From Oscillospiraceae bacterium (GTDB lineage: Bacteria; Bacillota; Clostridia; Oscillospirales; Oscillospiraceae): DNA of 45,542 nt. The DNA lies in the NCBI GenBank assembly GCA_017430985.1, contig JAFRLZ010000027.1:1-45542 (forward strand), in the 5' to 3' direction. Made by a program: the position numbers and the translations under genes. Positions 14,877-21,471 of this stretch are shown here, one piece after another. The notes under the pieces are model-generated. The model was not told the DNA's origin. It was given only the letters and a program-made list of their open reading frames with translations, and did no database searches. The stretch's first letter is position 1; each line of letters opens with the position of its first letter.

Positions 14877-15390
14877 GCTCCCGGCAAAGGAGATCTGCCT
14901 GCTGGCCCTGATGGGCGCGCTGATCTTCGCCCTGAAGGCGGCGCTGGCCTCCCTGCCGAACATCAACGTCAACAGCGTGCTCATCATCCTGACGACGCTG
15001 TTTTTCGGCTGGCGGGCGCTGTACGCCGTCGCGGTCTATGTGGCGATGGAGGGGCTGATCTTCGGCGGCGGGATCTGGTGGTTCGGCTACCTCTACACCT
15101 GGCCGCTGCTCGTGGCCGTCGCCATGCTCTTCCGCAGAAACGACTCGGCCCTGATCTGGGCCGTGATCGCGGCGGTCTTCGGGCTCGTCTTCGGGCCGCT
15201 GATGTATCTCGAGTATTTCGCCATCAACGGCGGCTGGGAAATGTTCTTTACCATGTGGGTCGCCGGGATCCCCTACGATCTCGCGCACTGCGGCGGGAAC
15301 TTCGTGCTCACGCTCGTGCTCTATCGGCCCTTGTACAAGGTCATGGAGCGTTTTCTGGGCACGCCGGAAGCACACCAACGACAATCATGA
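14848..15390 (+). CDS. ECF transporter S component, probable corrinoid specificity
   Basis: A 180-residue integral membrane protein with about six hydrophobic segments. The first helix has the alanine/small-residue pattern typical of S components (EICLLALMGALIFALKAAL). The later segments contain the aromatic GGGIWWFGYLYTWP and end with FVLTLVLYRPLYKVM. It overlaps the DUF4430 gene by 29 bases and lies under the cobalamin riboswitch. That context points to a CblT/CbrT-like vitamin B12 or precursor transporter. No EcfA or EcfT gene is adjacent, so it would rely on a shared energising module encoded elsewhere. Confidence 0.85.
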   Translation: MSSPSRQAGKLPAKEICLLALMGALIFALKAALASLPNINVNSVLIILTTLFFGWRALYAVAVYVAMEGLIFGGGIWWFGYLYTWPLLVAVAMLFRRNDSALIWAVIAAVFGLVFGPLMYLEYFAINGGWEMFFTMWVAGIPYDLAHCGGNFVLTLVLYRPLYKVMERFLGTPEAHQRQS

Positions 15391-15398
15391 TAACGCGG

Positions 15399-15432
15399 CT
15401 GCGGCAGGGGCTCCCCTGCCGCAGTTCTTTTT
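15399..15432. terminator. Terminator between S component and clpC
   Basis: CTGCGGCAGGGG-CT-CCCCTGCCGCAG with a T-rich 3' flank. It lies between convergent genes. Confidence 0.85.
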
Positions 15433-15439
15433 CACCCGT

Positions 15440-17734
15440 TCACGTCTTCTTCCCGGCCGTCTGGCTCTTTTTCTCCTTCGGCGCCACGGCGAGCTTCACG
15501 CCCCCGGCCGCCGGGAAGGCCGCCAGCACGTCGCCGGGCCCGGCGCGGCCGTCGAGCAGCAGCTCGGCGGCCGCGTCCTCGATCTGCCGCTGCAGCATGC
15601 GGCGCAGCGGCCGCGCGCCGTTTTTCCGGTCGCTGCCCGCCGCGGCCAGCAGCCGCAGGCTGTCCTCCGGCACGAGAAGCGTCAGCCCCAGCTCCGCGAA
15701 GCGGCGCTGCAGCCGCCGCACGAGGCGCCGGGTGATGTCCAGCAGCTCGGGCTCCCCGAGGCTGCGGAACACGATCGTCTCGTCCACGCGGTTGAGGAAT
15801 TCCGGTCGGAACGTGCGGCGCAGCTCCTCCATCACGCGCTCGCGCAGCGCGTCGCCGCTCGCCGCGGCGCTGTCGAAGCCGAGCGCGGGGCGCGCCTCCG
15901 TGATCTGCCGCGCGCCGATGTTGGAAGTCATCACGATCACCGTGTTGCGAAAATCCACCAGGCGTCCGGCCGAGTCGCTCAGCCGCCCGTCGTCCATGAT
16001 CTGCAGCAGGATGCCCCACACATCCTCGTGCGCCTTTTCGATCTCGTCGAAGAGCACCACCGACCAGGGCTTCCGGCGCACCTGCTCGGTGAGCTGGCCG
16101 CCGTCCTCATAGCCGACGTAGCCCGGCGGCGCTCCGATCAGCCGGCTGACCGAGTGCTTTTCCATATATTCGGACATGTCCAGCCGGATCATCGCCTTTT
16201 CATCGCCGTAGACCGTCTCGGCCAGCGCGCGGCAGAGCTCCGTCTTTCCCACGCCCGTCGGGCCGAGAAAGAGAAAGGAGCCGACGGGGCGGTGCGGGTC
16301 CCTCAGGCCGACCCGCCCGCGCCGCACGGCGCGCGCCACCGCGCCGACGGCCTCGTCCTGTCCGACGATGCGCCGCTTCAGCTGTTCCTCCAGATGCCGC
16401 AGCCGCTCGCTCTCGTCCTCGGAGAGACCCGCCACGGGGATGTCCGTCCACAGCGAGACGACCTGCGCGACCGCGGCGGCCCCGACCGTCTTCTCCCCCG
16501 CCACATGCGCCGCGGCCGCGGCCTCGTCCAGCAGGTCAATGGCCTTATCCGGCAGGAAGCGGTCGCCGATATAGCGCACGGACAGCTCGTAAGCCGCCCG
16601 GAGCGCCTCATCCGTGAGGCTGACGCCGTGGTGCTTCTCCAGCGCCCGGCGTACCGAACGGAGCATCGTCATGGTCTTCTCCCGGTCCGGCTCCGCCACG
16701 CGCACCGGCTGGAAGCGCCGCTCCAGGGCCGGGTCCTTTTCAATGTGCCGCCGGTACTCCTCCGGCGTGGTCGCGCCGATGATCTGCACCTCGCCGCGGC
16801 CGAGGGCCGGCTTGAGGATGTTGGCCGCGTCGATGGAGCCCTCCGCGCTGCCCGCGCCGATCACGGTGTGCAGCTCGTCCACGAAGAGGATCACGTCGCC
16901 CGCGCGCTTGACGTCGCGCAGCACGGACTTGACGCGCTCCTCGAAATCGCCCCGGTACTTGGTCCCCGCGAGCAGCGCCGGGATGTCCAGCGATACGATG
17001 CGCTTGTTTTTCAGCTCCTCCGGCGCTTCCCCGCGCGCCAGCTGCAGCGCGAGGCCTTCGGCCACGGCCGTCTTCCCGACGCCGGGCTCGCCGACGAGAA
17101 CGGGGTTGTTCTTGCTGCGGCGCGCGAGGATCTGCACCGCACGGCGGATCTCCCCGCTGCGGCCGACCACCGGATCGATGCGCCCGGCGGCAGCCAGTTC
17201 CGTGAGGTCCCGGCTGTACTGATCCAGCACCCGCGTCTCCGTGCGGCGCAGGGTGCCGCGCGCCGTGCCGGTCTGCCCGCCGCGCTCGCGCTGAGGCGGG
17301 GCGCCGAAGGCGGCCATAACGTCCGTATACAGCGTATTCAGGTCCTGTCCCAGCTCGCTCAGGATGCAGGCCGCGCCGCAGTCGTCCTGCCGCAGCAGGC
17401 CGAGCAGCAGATGTTCGGTCCCGATGCTGGTCTGATGCAGGGCGGCGGCCTCCCCGGCCGCCAGCTCCACGGCGCGGCGCGCTCTGACCGAGAGCCCCTG
17501 CGGTGGCGGCGTCGGGCAGCCGTCGCCCAGGCTGCGGCGGACGCAGGACAGCAGCTCGTCTTCCTCCAGGCCGCGCCGCTGCAGGATCCGCGCGCCGAGC
17601 CCGCCCTCTTCCCGCAGGATCCCCAGCAGCAGGTGCTCGGTGCCCACGAAGCTGTGTCCCAGCTCCCCGGCGGCCCTGCGCGCCCGTTCTATGGCCATTT
17701 CCGCTCTCTGCGTGAACTTTTCGTTGCTTTTCAT
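15440..17734 (-). CDS. clpC: ClpC-type AAA+ unfoldase lacking the middle domain
   Basis: A 764-residue ATPase. Two Clp_N repeats (about 1-140, each with GTEHLLLG) are followed by AAA domain 1 (Walker A GEPGVGKT, Walker B VILFVDE) and AAA domain 2 (Walker A GPTGVGKT, Walker B VVLFDE). A D2-small domain follows with the ALGF loop, matching the (I/V/L)GF ClpP-docking motif. Between DKAIDLLDEAAAAAH and SLWTDIPV only about 16 residues occur, where ClpC normally has a UVR-type coiled middle domain. Start 17734 is preferred over 17761, which has no ribosome site; neither is strong. It should feed substrates to ClpP. No mcsA/mcsB/ctsR operon is attached. Confidence 0.9.
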   Translation of the reverse strand: MKSNEKFTQRAEMAIERARRAAGELGHSFVGTEHLLLGILREEGGLGARILQRRGLEEDELLSCVRRSLGDGCPTPPPQGLSVRARRAVELAAGEAAALHQTSIGTEHLLLGLLRQDDCGAACILSELGQDLNTLYTDVMAAFGAPPQRERGGQTGTARGTLRRTETRVLDQYSRDLTELAAAGRIDPVVGRSGEIRRAVQILARRSKNNPVLVGEPGVGKTAVAEGLALQLARGEAPEELKNKRIVSLDIPALLAGTKYRGDFEERVKSVLRDVKRAGDVILFVDELHTVIGAGSAEGSIDAANILKPALGRGEVQIIGATTPEEYRRHIEKDPALERRFQPVRVAEPDREKTMTMLRSVRRALEKHHGVSLTDEALRAAYELSVRYIGDRFLPDKAIDLLDEAAAAAHVAGEKTVGAAAVAQVVSLWTDIPVAGLSEDESERLRHLEEQLKRRIVGQDEAVGAVARAVRRGRVGLRDPHRPVGSFLFLGPTGVGKTELCRALAETVYGDEKAMIRLDMSEYMEKHSVSRLIGAPPGYVGYEDGGQLTEQVRRKPWSVVLFDEIEKAHEDVWGILLQIMDDGRLSDSAGRLVDFRNTVIVMTSNIGARQITEARPALGFDSAAASGDALRERVMEELRRTFRPEFLNRVDETIVFRSLGEPELLDITRRLVRRLQRRFAELGLTLLVPEDSLRLLAAAGSDRKNGARPLRRMLQRQIEDAAAELLLDGRAGPGDVLAAFPAAGGVKLAVAPKEKKSQTAGKKT

Positions 17735-17863
17735 GTCGGTCCCATCCGCCTCCGCTCCCATTATCCCGCGGCGGCCGCGCCAAAAGGCGCGAAGCGTCCC
17801 GCCGCTTTACAGGAAAGTATCGCCATTTTTTGCGGGAAATAACGAAAGGCCGTAAATTTCCGA

Positions 17864-17891
17864 TTGATTTTTGGAAATCTTGTGCTACAAT
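17864..17891 (+). promoter_or_regulatory. Promoter of the ferredoxin gene
   Basis: TTGATT (17864-17869) and TACAAT (17886-17891) with a 16-base spacer. A GGGAGG ribosome site follows near 17927. Confidence 0.6.
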
Positions 17892-17939
17892 GAGGCCGTG
17901 AGGACCCTTGCGGTTACATTACATACGGGAGGTATCATC

Positions 17940-18110
17940 ATGGCTTTTGTTATCACCGACGAGTGCCTGTCCTGCGGTTCCTGCGCGGCCCAGTGCCCGG
18001 CCGAAGCGATCGAGATGGGCGATCTGCACTACGAGATCGATCCCGACAAGTGCCTGGAGTGCGGTTCCTGCGCCGCCCAGTGCCCGGCTGAAGCGATCGT
18101 CTCCGAGTAA
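17940..18110 (+). CDS. 2[4Fe-4S] clostridial-type ferredoxin
   Basis: A 56-residue low-potential electron carrier. Two CxxCxxCxxxCP motifs are present: CLSCGSCAAQCP and CLECGSCAAQCP. The two halves are nearly identical, both ending AAQCPAEAI, and the match holds at DNA level, so the gene shows its ancestral duplication clearly. It has its own promoter and terminator, and codon use suggests high expression. It is a likely partner for pyruvate:ferredoxin oxidoreductase, hydrogenase or the large oxidoreductase at 9999, but none of these links is shown here. Confidence 0.95.
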   Translation: MAFVITDECLSCGSCAAQCPAEAIEMGDLHYEIDPDKCLECGSCAAQCPAEAIVSE

Positions 18111-18127
18111 TCAACTCAAACTCAACG

Positions 18128-18161
18128 AAAAACGGGACAGCGGATGCGCTGTCCCGTTTTT
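18128..18161 (+). terminator. Terminator after ferredoxin
   Basis: AAAAACGGGACAGCG-GATG-CGCTGTCCCGTTTTT, a 15-bp stem with a T run. Confidence 0.9.
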
Positions 18162-18178
18162 CATACGGAGGGACCATC

Positions 18179-18898
18179 ATGCCAGACCTCTTTCGACCCC
18201 TGTGGCCCGAAGGGCCTCTGTTCCGTCAGGCGGAGCATTTCCGCCTGAGCACGGACAGCGTCCTGCTCGCCGATTTCGTCCGTCCGGGCTCCGCCCGGCG
18301 CGGGATTGATCTCGGCTGCGGCTCGGGCGTCCTCTCGCTGCTGCTCCTGCTGCGCAGCGAGCGCCTGGACATGACCGGGCTGGAGCTGCTGCCGGAGGCA
18401 GCGGCGCTCGCGGAGGAAAATCTCGCCGCAAACGGGCTCGCCGAACGCGGCCGGGCGCTCTGCGTCGATCTGCGGCAGGCGCGCTCGCTCTTCCCGGCGG
18501 GCAGCTTTGACCTTGCGCTGTCCAACCCGCCCTATTTCGCGGCTGACGCCGGGCGCCTGCCGCCAGACCCGGGGCGCGCCGCGGCGCGCAGCGAACAGAG
18601 CTGCACGCTCTCCGAGCTGTGCGAGGCCGCCGCCTGGCTTGTGCGCAGCGGCGGGAGCTTTTCGCTGGTCCACAAGCCGGAGCGGCTCAACGAACTGCTG
18701 GGCTGCCTCTCCTCGCACGGGCTGGAGCCCAAGCGCCTGCGCCTCGTCTGCGACCGCGCCGACAGCGCGCCGAACCTCGTGCTCGTCGAGAGCCGGCGGG
18801 GCGGCCGGCCGGGGCTCGCCGTCGAGCCCTGCCTGATCCTGCGCGGAGCGGACGGCAGCGCGAGCGCGGAGCAGAAGCGCATCTACCATCTCGAATGA
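18179..18898 (+). CDS. trmN6: tRNA1(Val) adenine-37-N6-methyltransferase-like (TrmN6)
   Basis: A 239-residue SAM-dependent methyltransferase. The SAM-binding loop is DLGCGSG (44-50) and the N6-adenine catalytic motif is NPPY (116-119) preceded by DLALS. The opening LFRQAEHFRLSTDSVLLADF matches the TrmN6/YfiC family and its Gram-positive relatives (YabB). The expected reaction is methylation of A37 in a tRNA. In Bacillus the related yabB lies in the same broad sporulation/tRNA neighbourhood. A GGAGGG site precedes ATG 18179. The tRNA target is inferred from the family. Confidence 0.87.
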   Translation: MPDLFRPLWPEGPLFRQAEHFRLSTDSVLLADFVRPGSARRGIDLGCGSGVLSLLLLLRSERLDMTGLELLPEAAALAEENLAANGLAERGRALCVDLRQARSLFPAGSFDLALSNPPYFAADAGRLPPDPGRAAARSEQSCTLSELCEAAAWLVRSGGSFSLVHKPERLNELLGCLSSHGLEPKRLRLVCDRADSAPNLVLVESRRGGRPGLAVEPCLILRGADGSASAEQKRIYHLE

Positions 18899-18908
18899 TC
18901 TTTATACG

Positions 18909-18956
18909 GAAAAGCCGGGCCCCCGCCGCTGTTGCGGCGGGGACCCGGCTTTTTTA
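18909..18956 (+). terminator. Terminator after trmN6
   Basis: AAAAGCCGGG...CCCCGCCGC with GCGGCGGGG...CCCGGCTTTTTT forms a long stem with six T. The next 70 bases (to 19023) show nothing codable. Confidence 0.85.
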
Positions 18957-19023
18957 CGGCGCACGATAACGACGAGCATCGCAAGAATGATCTATGGGAT
19001 CAATCTCCATGCGATCATCATGA

Positions 19024-19269
19024 TCAAAACGCGCTTTTCAGCTTGGCCAGACAATCCGGACAGATGTTTTTGCCCTTGAAGCTGACGACTCCTCTGGCGT
19101 TATCACAAAAAATGCAGGTTGGCTGATATTTGCGGAGAATAATGCTTTCGCCGTCCACATATATTTCCAATGCGTCCTTTTCCGCGATATCCAGGGTGCG
19201 GCGCATCTCGATGGGCAGCACGATGCGACCAAGCTCGTCAACCTTACGGACGATACCTGTTGACTTCAC
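19024..19269 (-). CDS. AbrB/SpoVT-type transition-state regulator with zinc ribbon
   Basis: An 81-residue DNA-binding protein. The swapped-hairpin AbrB domain fills residues 1-45, with the near-invariant VKSTGIVRKVDELGRIVLP and the following DALEIYVDGESIILRKY. The C-terminal half has two CxxC pairs (CIFC and CPDC), a zinc-ribbon tail common in clostridial members. The frame is open to an ATG at 19302, but that lies before the transcription start predicted from the promoter, so GTG 19269 behind GGGGGA is chosen; it also gives the standard family N-terminus. It probably controls stationary-phase or sporulation genes. Confidence 0.92.
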   Translation of the reverse strand: MKSTGIVRKVDELGRIVLPIEMRRTLDIAEKDALEIYVDGESIILRKYQPTCIFCDNARGVVSFKGKNICPDCLAKLKSAF

Positions 19270-19303
19270 TGCTTTGTCCCCCAATCTCCGTTCAGATGGC
19301 ACT

Positions 19304-19331
19304 ATTATATCGCATAATTTGACGAATGCAA
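19304..19331 (-). promoter_or_regulatory. Promoter of the AbrB-type regulator
   Basis: On the minus strand, TTGCAT (19331-19326) and a consensus TATAAT (19309-19304) with a 16-base spacer. It places transcription start near 19297 and settles the translation start at 19269. Confidence 0.7.
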
Positions 19332-19363
19332 TTGTTTTTTGCTCAATGTAAAAAACATTTTAC

Positions 19364-19387
19364 AATTTCAGCTGTAATTTCAGCTGT
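19364..19387. repeat. Perfect 12-bp tandem repeat upstream of spmA
   Basis: AATTTCAGCTGT occurs twice head-to-tail (19364-19375 and 19376-19387), each holding the palindrome CAGCTG. An inverted repeat TGTAAAA/TTTTACA lies just upstream (about 19348-19363). Together they could be an operator array between the divergent AbrB-type regulator and spmA. Confidence 0.6.
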
Positions 19388-19413
19388 ATTTTTATTCGGA
19401 GGATGCATCAAAA

Positions 19414-19980
19414 ATGGATATTGCACTGCTGCTTTTGCTGTGTCTCTCCACCTTGTTCGCGCTTTTGACGGGGCGGGCGGCGGAAGCGGGATCGGCCGTG
19501 CTGGACGGCGCGCGGGCGGCCGTCTCCTTCGCGCTGGAGCTCTGCGGCGCGCTGTGCCTCTGGAGCGCGGCGATGGAGCTTCTGGAGCGCGGCGGGTGGA
19601 GCGCGCGGCTCGCAAGCGCTCTGCGGCCTCTGCTCCGGCGTCTCTTCCCCGTCTCGACCGGGCACGGGGAGATCCTCGAGGCCCTGAGCGAGAACCTCAG
19701 CGCCAACCTCCTCGGGCTCGGCAACGCCGCGACGCCGGCCGGGATCCGCGCCGCGCGGGGCATGGCCCGCCTCGGCGGCGAGGGCCGGGACGAGCTGTGC
19801 ACGCTGGTCGTCCTCAACACGGCGTCCCTGCAGCTTTTGCCGACCACGATCGCCTCCGTCCGCGCGTCCTTCGGCGCGAGCTCCCCCTTTGACATCCTGC
19901 CCGCCGTGTGGATAAGCTCGCTTCTCTCCGTCTGCGCCGGGCTGGGCGCGGCCCGCCTGCTGCGCGCTCTCTGCCGGTGA
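19414..19980 (+). CDS. spmA: Spore maturation protein A
   Basis: A 188-residue membrane protein with about five hydrophobic segments. It belongs to the SpmA half of the nucleoside-recognition (Gate) domain family. The middle shows the family core ENLSANLLGLGNAATPAGI, followed by TLVVLNTASLQLLPTTIASVR. SpmA with SpmB is needed for full spore core dehydration and heat resistance. GGAGG is 11 bases before ATG 19414, a little long. The stop overlaps the GTG start of spmB. Confidence 0.93.
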   Translation: MDIALLLLLCLSTLFALLTGRAAEAGSAVLDGARAAVSFALELCGALCLWSAAMELLERGGWSARLASALRPLLRRLFPVSTGHGEILEALSENLSANLLGLGNAATPAGIRAARGMARLGGEGRDELCTLVVLNTASLQLLPTTIASVRASFGASSPFDILPAVWISSLLSVCAGLGAARLLRALCR

Positions 19981-20498
19981 AGGCGCTGCTGGATCTTTTC
20001 CCCGCGCTGCTGCTCTGCATCCTGTGTCTCTGCGCCCGGGGCAGGGGCGTCGAGCTCTACGCGGCCCTGACGGCGGGCGCGAAGAAGGGCCTGCGGCTGA
20101 CGGCGGAGCTCCTCCCCGCGCTGACGGTGCTCTTCGCGCTCATCTGGCTGCTGCGCGCCTCCGGCCTCCCGGAGCTGCTGGGGCGGCTGCTCGCGCCGCT
20201 GCTGTCGCGCCTCGGCGTGCCGGAGGACACGGTCTTGCTGATGCTGCTGCGCCCGCTGTCCGGCAGCGGCGCGCTGGCCGCCGCCTCGGAGATCATCGGG
20301 CGCAGCGGCGCCGACTCCCTCGCCGGACGCACGGCCGCGGTGATGCTCGGTTCGAGCGAAACGACGCTCTATGTGACGGCCGTGTATTTCAGCGCCGCCG
20401 GGGTCAAAAACACCCGCTGGACGATCCCGGCCGCTCTCTGCGCCGACCTGGTCTGCTTCCTCTCCTCCGCGTGGATCTGCCGCCTGCTCTGGGGATAG
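19977..20498 (+). CDS. spmB: Spore maturation protein B
   Basis: A 173-residue membrane protein starting at a GTG that overlaps the spmA stop (GTGA). The frame is open further upstream, but only within spmA. The family core is clear in LRPLSGSGALAAASEIIG, the GSSETTLYVTAVYFSAAGVK segment and the closing hydrophobic helix. Partner of SpmA in spore maturation. Expression should follow spmA through translational coupling. Confidence 0.93.
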   Translation: MKALLDLFPALLLCILCLCARGRGVELYAALTAGAKKGLRLTAELLPALTVLFALIWLLRASGLPELLGRLLAPLLSRLGVPEDTVLLMLLRPLSGSGALAAASEIIGRSGADSLAGRTAAVMLGSSETTLYVTAVYFSAAGVKNTRWTIPAALCADLVCFLSSAWICRLLWG

Positions 20499-20502
20499 CC
20501 CC

Positions 20503-20531
20503 TTGGCAAAAGGCGGAAAAGGTGATAGAAT
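20503..20531 (+). promoter_or_regulatory. Promoter of the YitT-family gene
   Basis: TTGGCA (20503-20508) and TAGAAT (20526-20531) with a 17-base spacer, 34 bases before the start codon. Confidence 0.55.
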
Positions 20532-20564
20532 GCGGTCAGAAACTCAGCTGCGGAGAAGAAGGAT

Positions 20565-21422
20565 ATGAAGTCGATCAAAGTAAAGGAGCTCGCGCTCGAC
20601 CTGCTGTTTGCCGTCGTCGGCTCGGCGCTGGTGGGCGCGGCCATCTCGATCTTTACCGTTCCCAACGACATCGCCCCGGGCGGCGTCTCCGGTCTGGCCA
20701 CGGCGCTGGCCTATATCACGCCCATCCACGTCAGCGTGTGGAACCTGATCATGAACGTGCCGCTGCTGCTCGGCGCGTGGAAGCTGCTGGGACGCCACTC
20801 CCTGATCTTCACGCTCATCTCGACGGCGCTGCTGTCGCTGTTTATCGAGCTGTTCGACATACTCCTCCCCGGCTATACCAACAACGTCCTGCTGGCCTCC
20901 GTTTTCGGCGGCGTGCTCTCCGGCCTCGGCGTCGGCATCCTGTTCCTGCGCGGGCTCAGCACCGGCGGCACGGACCTGGCGGCGCTCATGCTGCACAAGG
21001 CCTTCCCCAACGTGCCGAACGGCACGCTGCTTTTGCTGCTGGACGCCACGGTCGTCGTGATCGCCGTCTGCATCTTCCGGGACATCGAGGTCGCGCTCTA
21101 TTCCACGATCACGATCTACGTCTCCTCCAAGGTCATCGACGCGCTGGCGCAGGGCGTCGACTACGCCAAGGTCATCTACGTCATCACCTCCGAGGGCGAA
21201 AAGGTCAACGCCGCGCTGTGTGAGCATACCGACCGCGGCACCACCGTGATCCCGGCTTTCGGCGGCTACACGAAAAACAATAAGCAGGTCATCATCACCG
21301 TGACGCGCCGCAACGTCCTCTCGCAGACGCTGCGCGTCATCAAGCAGGCCGATCCCCGCGCCTTCACCTTCGTCACCGACTCGACCGAGGTGCACGGCGA
21401 GGGCTTCAAGCTCGACGAATAA
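20565..21422 (+). CDS. YitT family membrane protein (DUF161/DUF2179)
   Basis: A 285-residue protein with five to six membrane segments in the first 190 residues. It carries the YitT hallmarks PNDIAPGGVSGLATAL (about 32-47) and FLRGLSTGGTDLAAL (about 126-140). The cytosolic C-terminal DUF2179 domain runs from about 205 to the end (VIYVITSEGEKV ... GGYTKNNKQVIITVTRR ... DPRAFTFVTDSTEVHGEGF). Function of the family is not established; transport or sensing is suspected. It has its own promoter and a GAAGGA site before ATG 20565. Confidence 0.9.
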   Translation: MKSIKVKELALDLLFAVVGSALVGAAISIFTVPNDIAPGGVSGLATALAYITPIHVSVWNLIMNVPLLLGAWKLLGRHSLIFTLISTALLSLFIELFDILLPGYTNNVLLASVFGGVLSGLGVGILFLRGLSTGGTDLAALMLHKAFPNVPNGTLLLLLDATVVVIAVCIFRDIEVALYSTITIYVSSKVIDALAQGVDYAKVIYVITSEGEKVNAALCEHTDRGTTVIPAFGGYTKNNKQVIITVTRRNVLSQTLRVIKQADPRAFTFVTDSTEVHGEGFKLDE

Positions 21423-21438
21423 ACCCGATATACGGCAA

Positions 21439-21471
21439 AACGCAGAGCCATCCGGCTCTGCGTTTTTTCTT
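21439..21471. terminator. Bidirectional terminator, YitT gene and argS
   Basis: AAAACGCAGAGCC-ATCC-GGCTCTGCGTTTT with T and A runs on either side. It separates convergent genes. Confidence 0.9.

Noticed and set aside
16028-17842. 604-residue open frame antisense to clpC
   Set aside because: Shadow of a GC-rich gene; composition rich in R, A, H and D with no domain.
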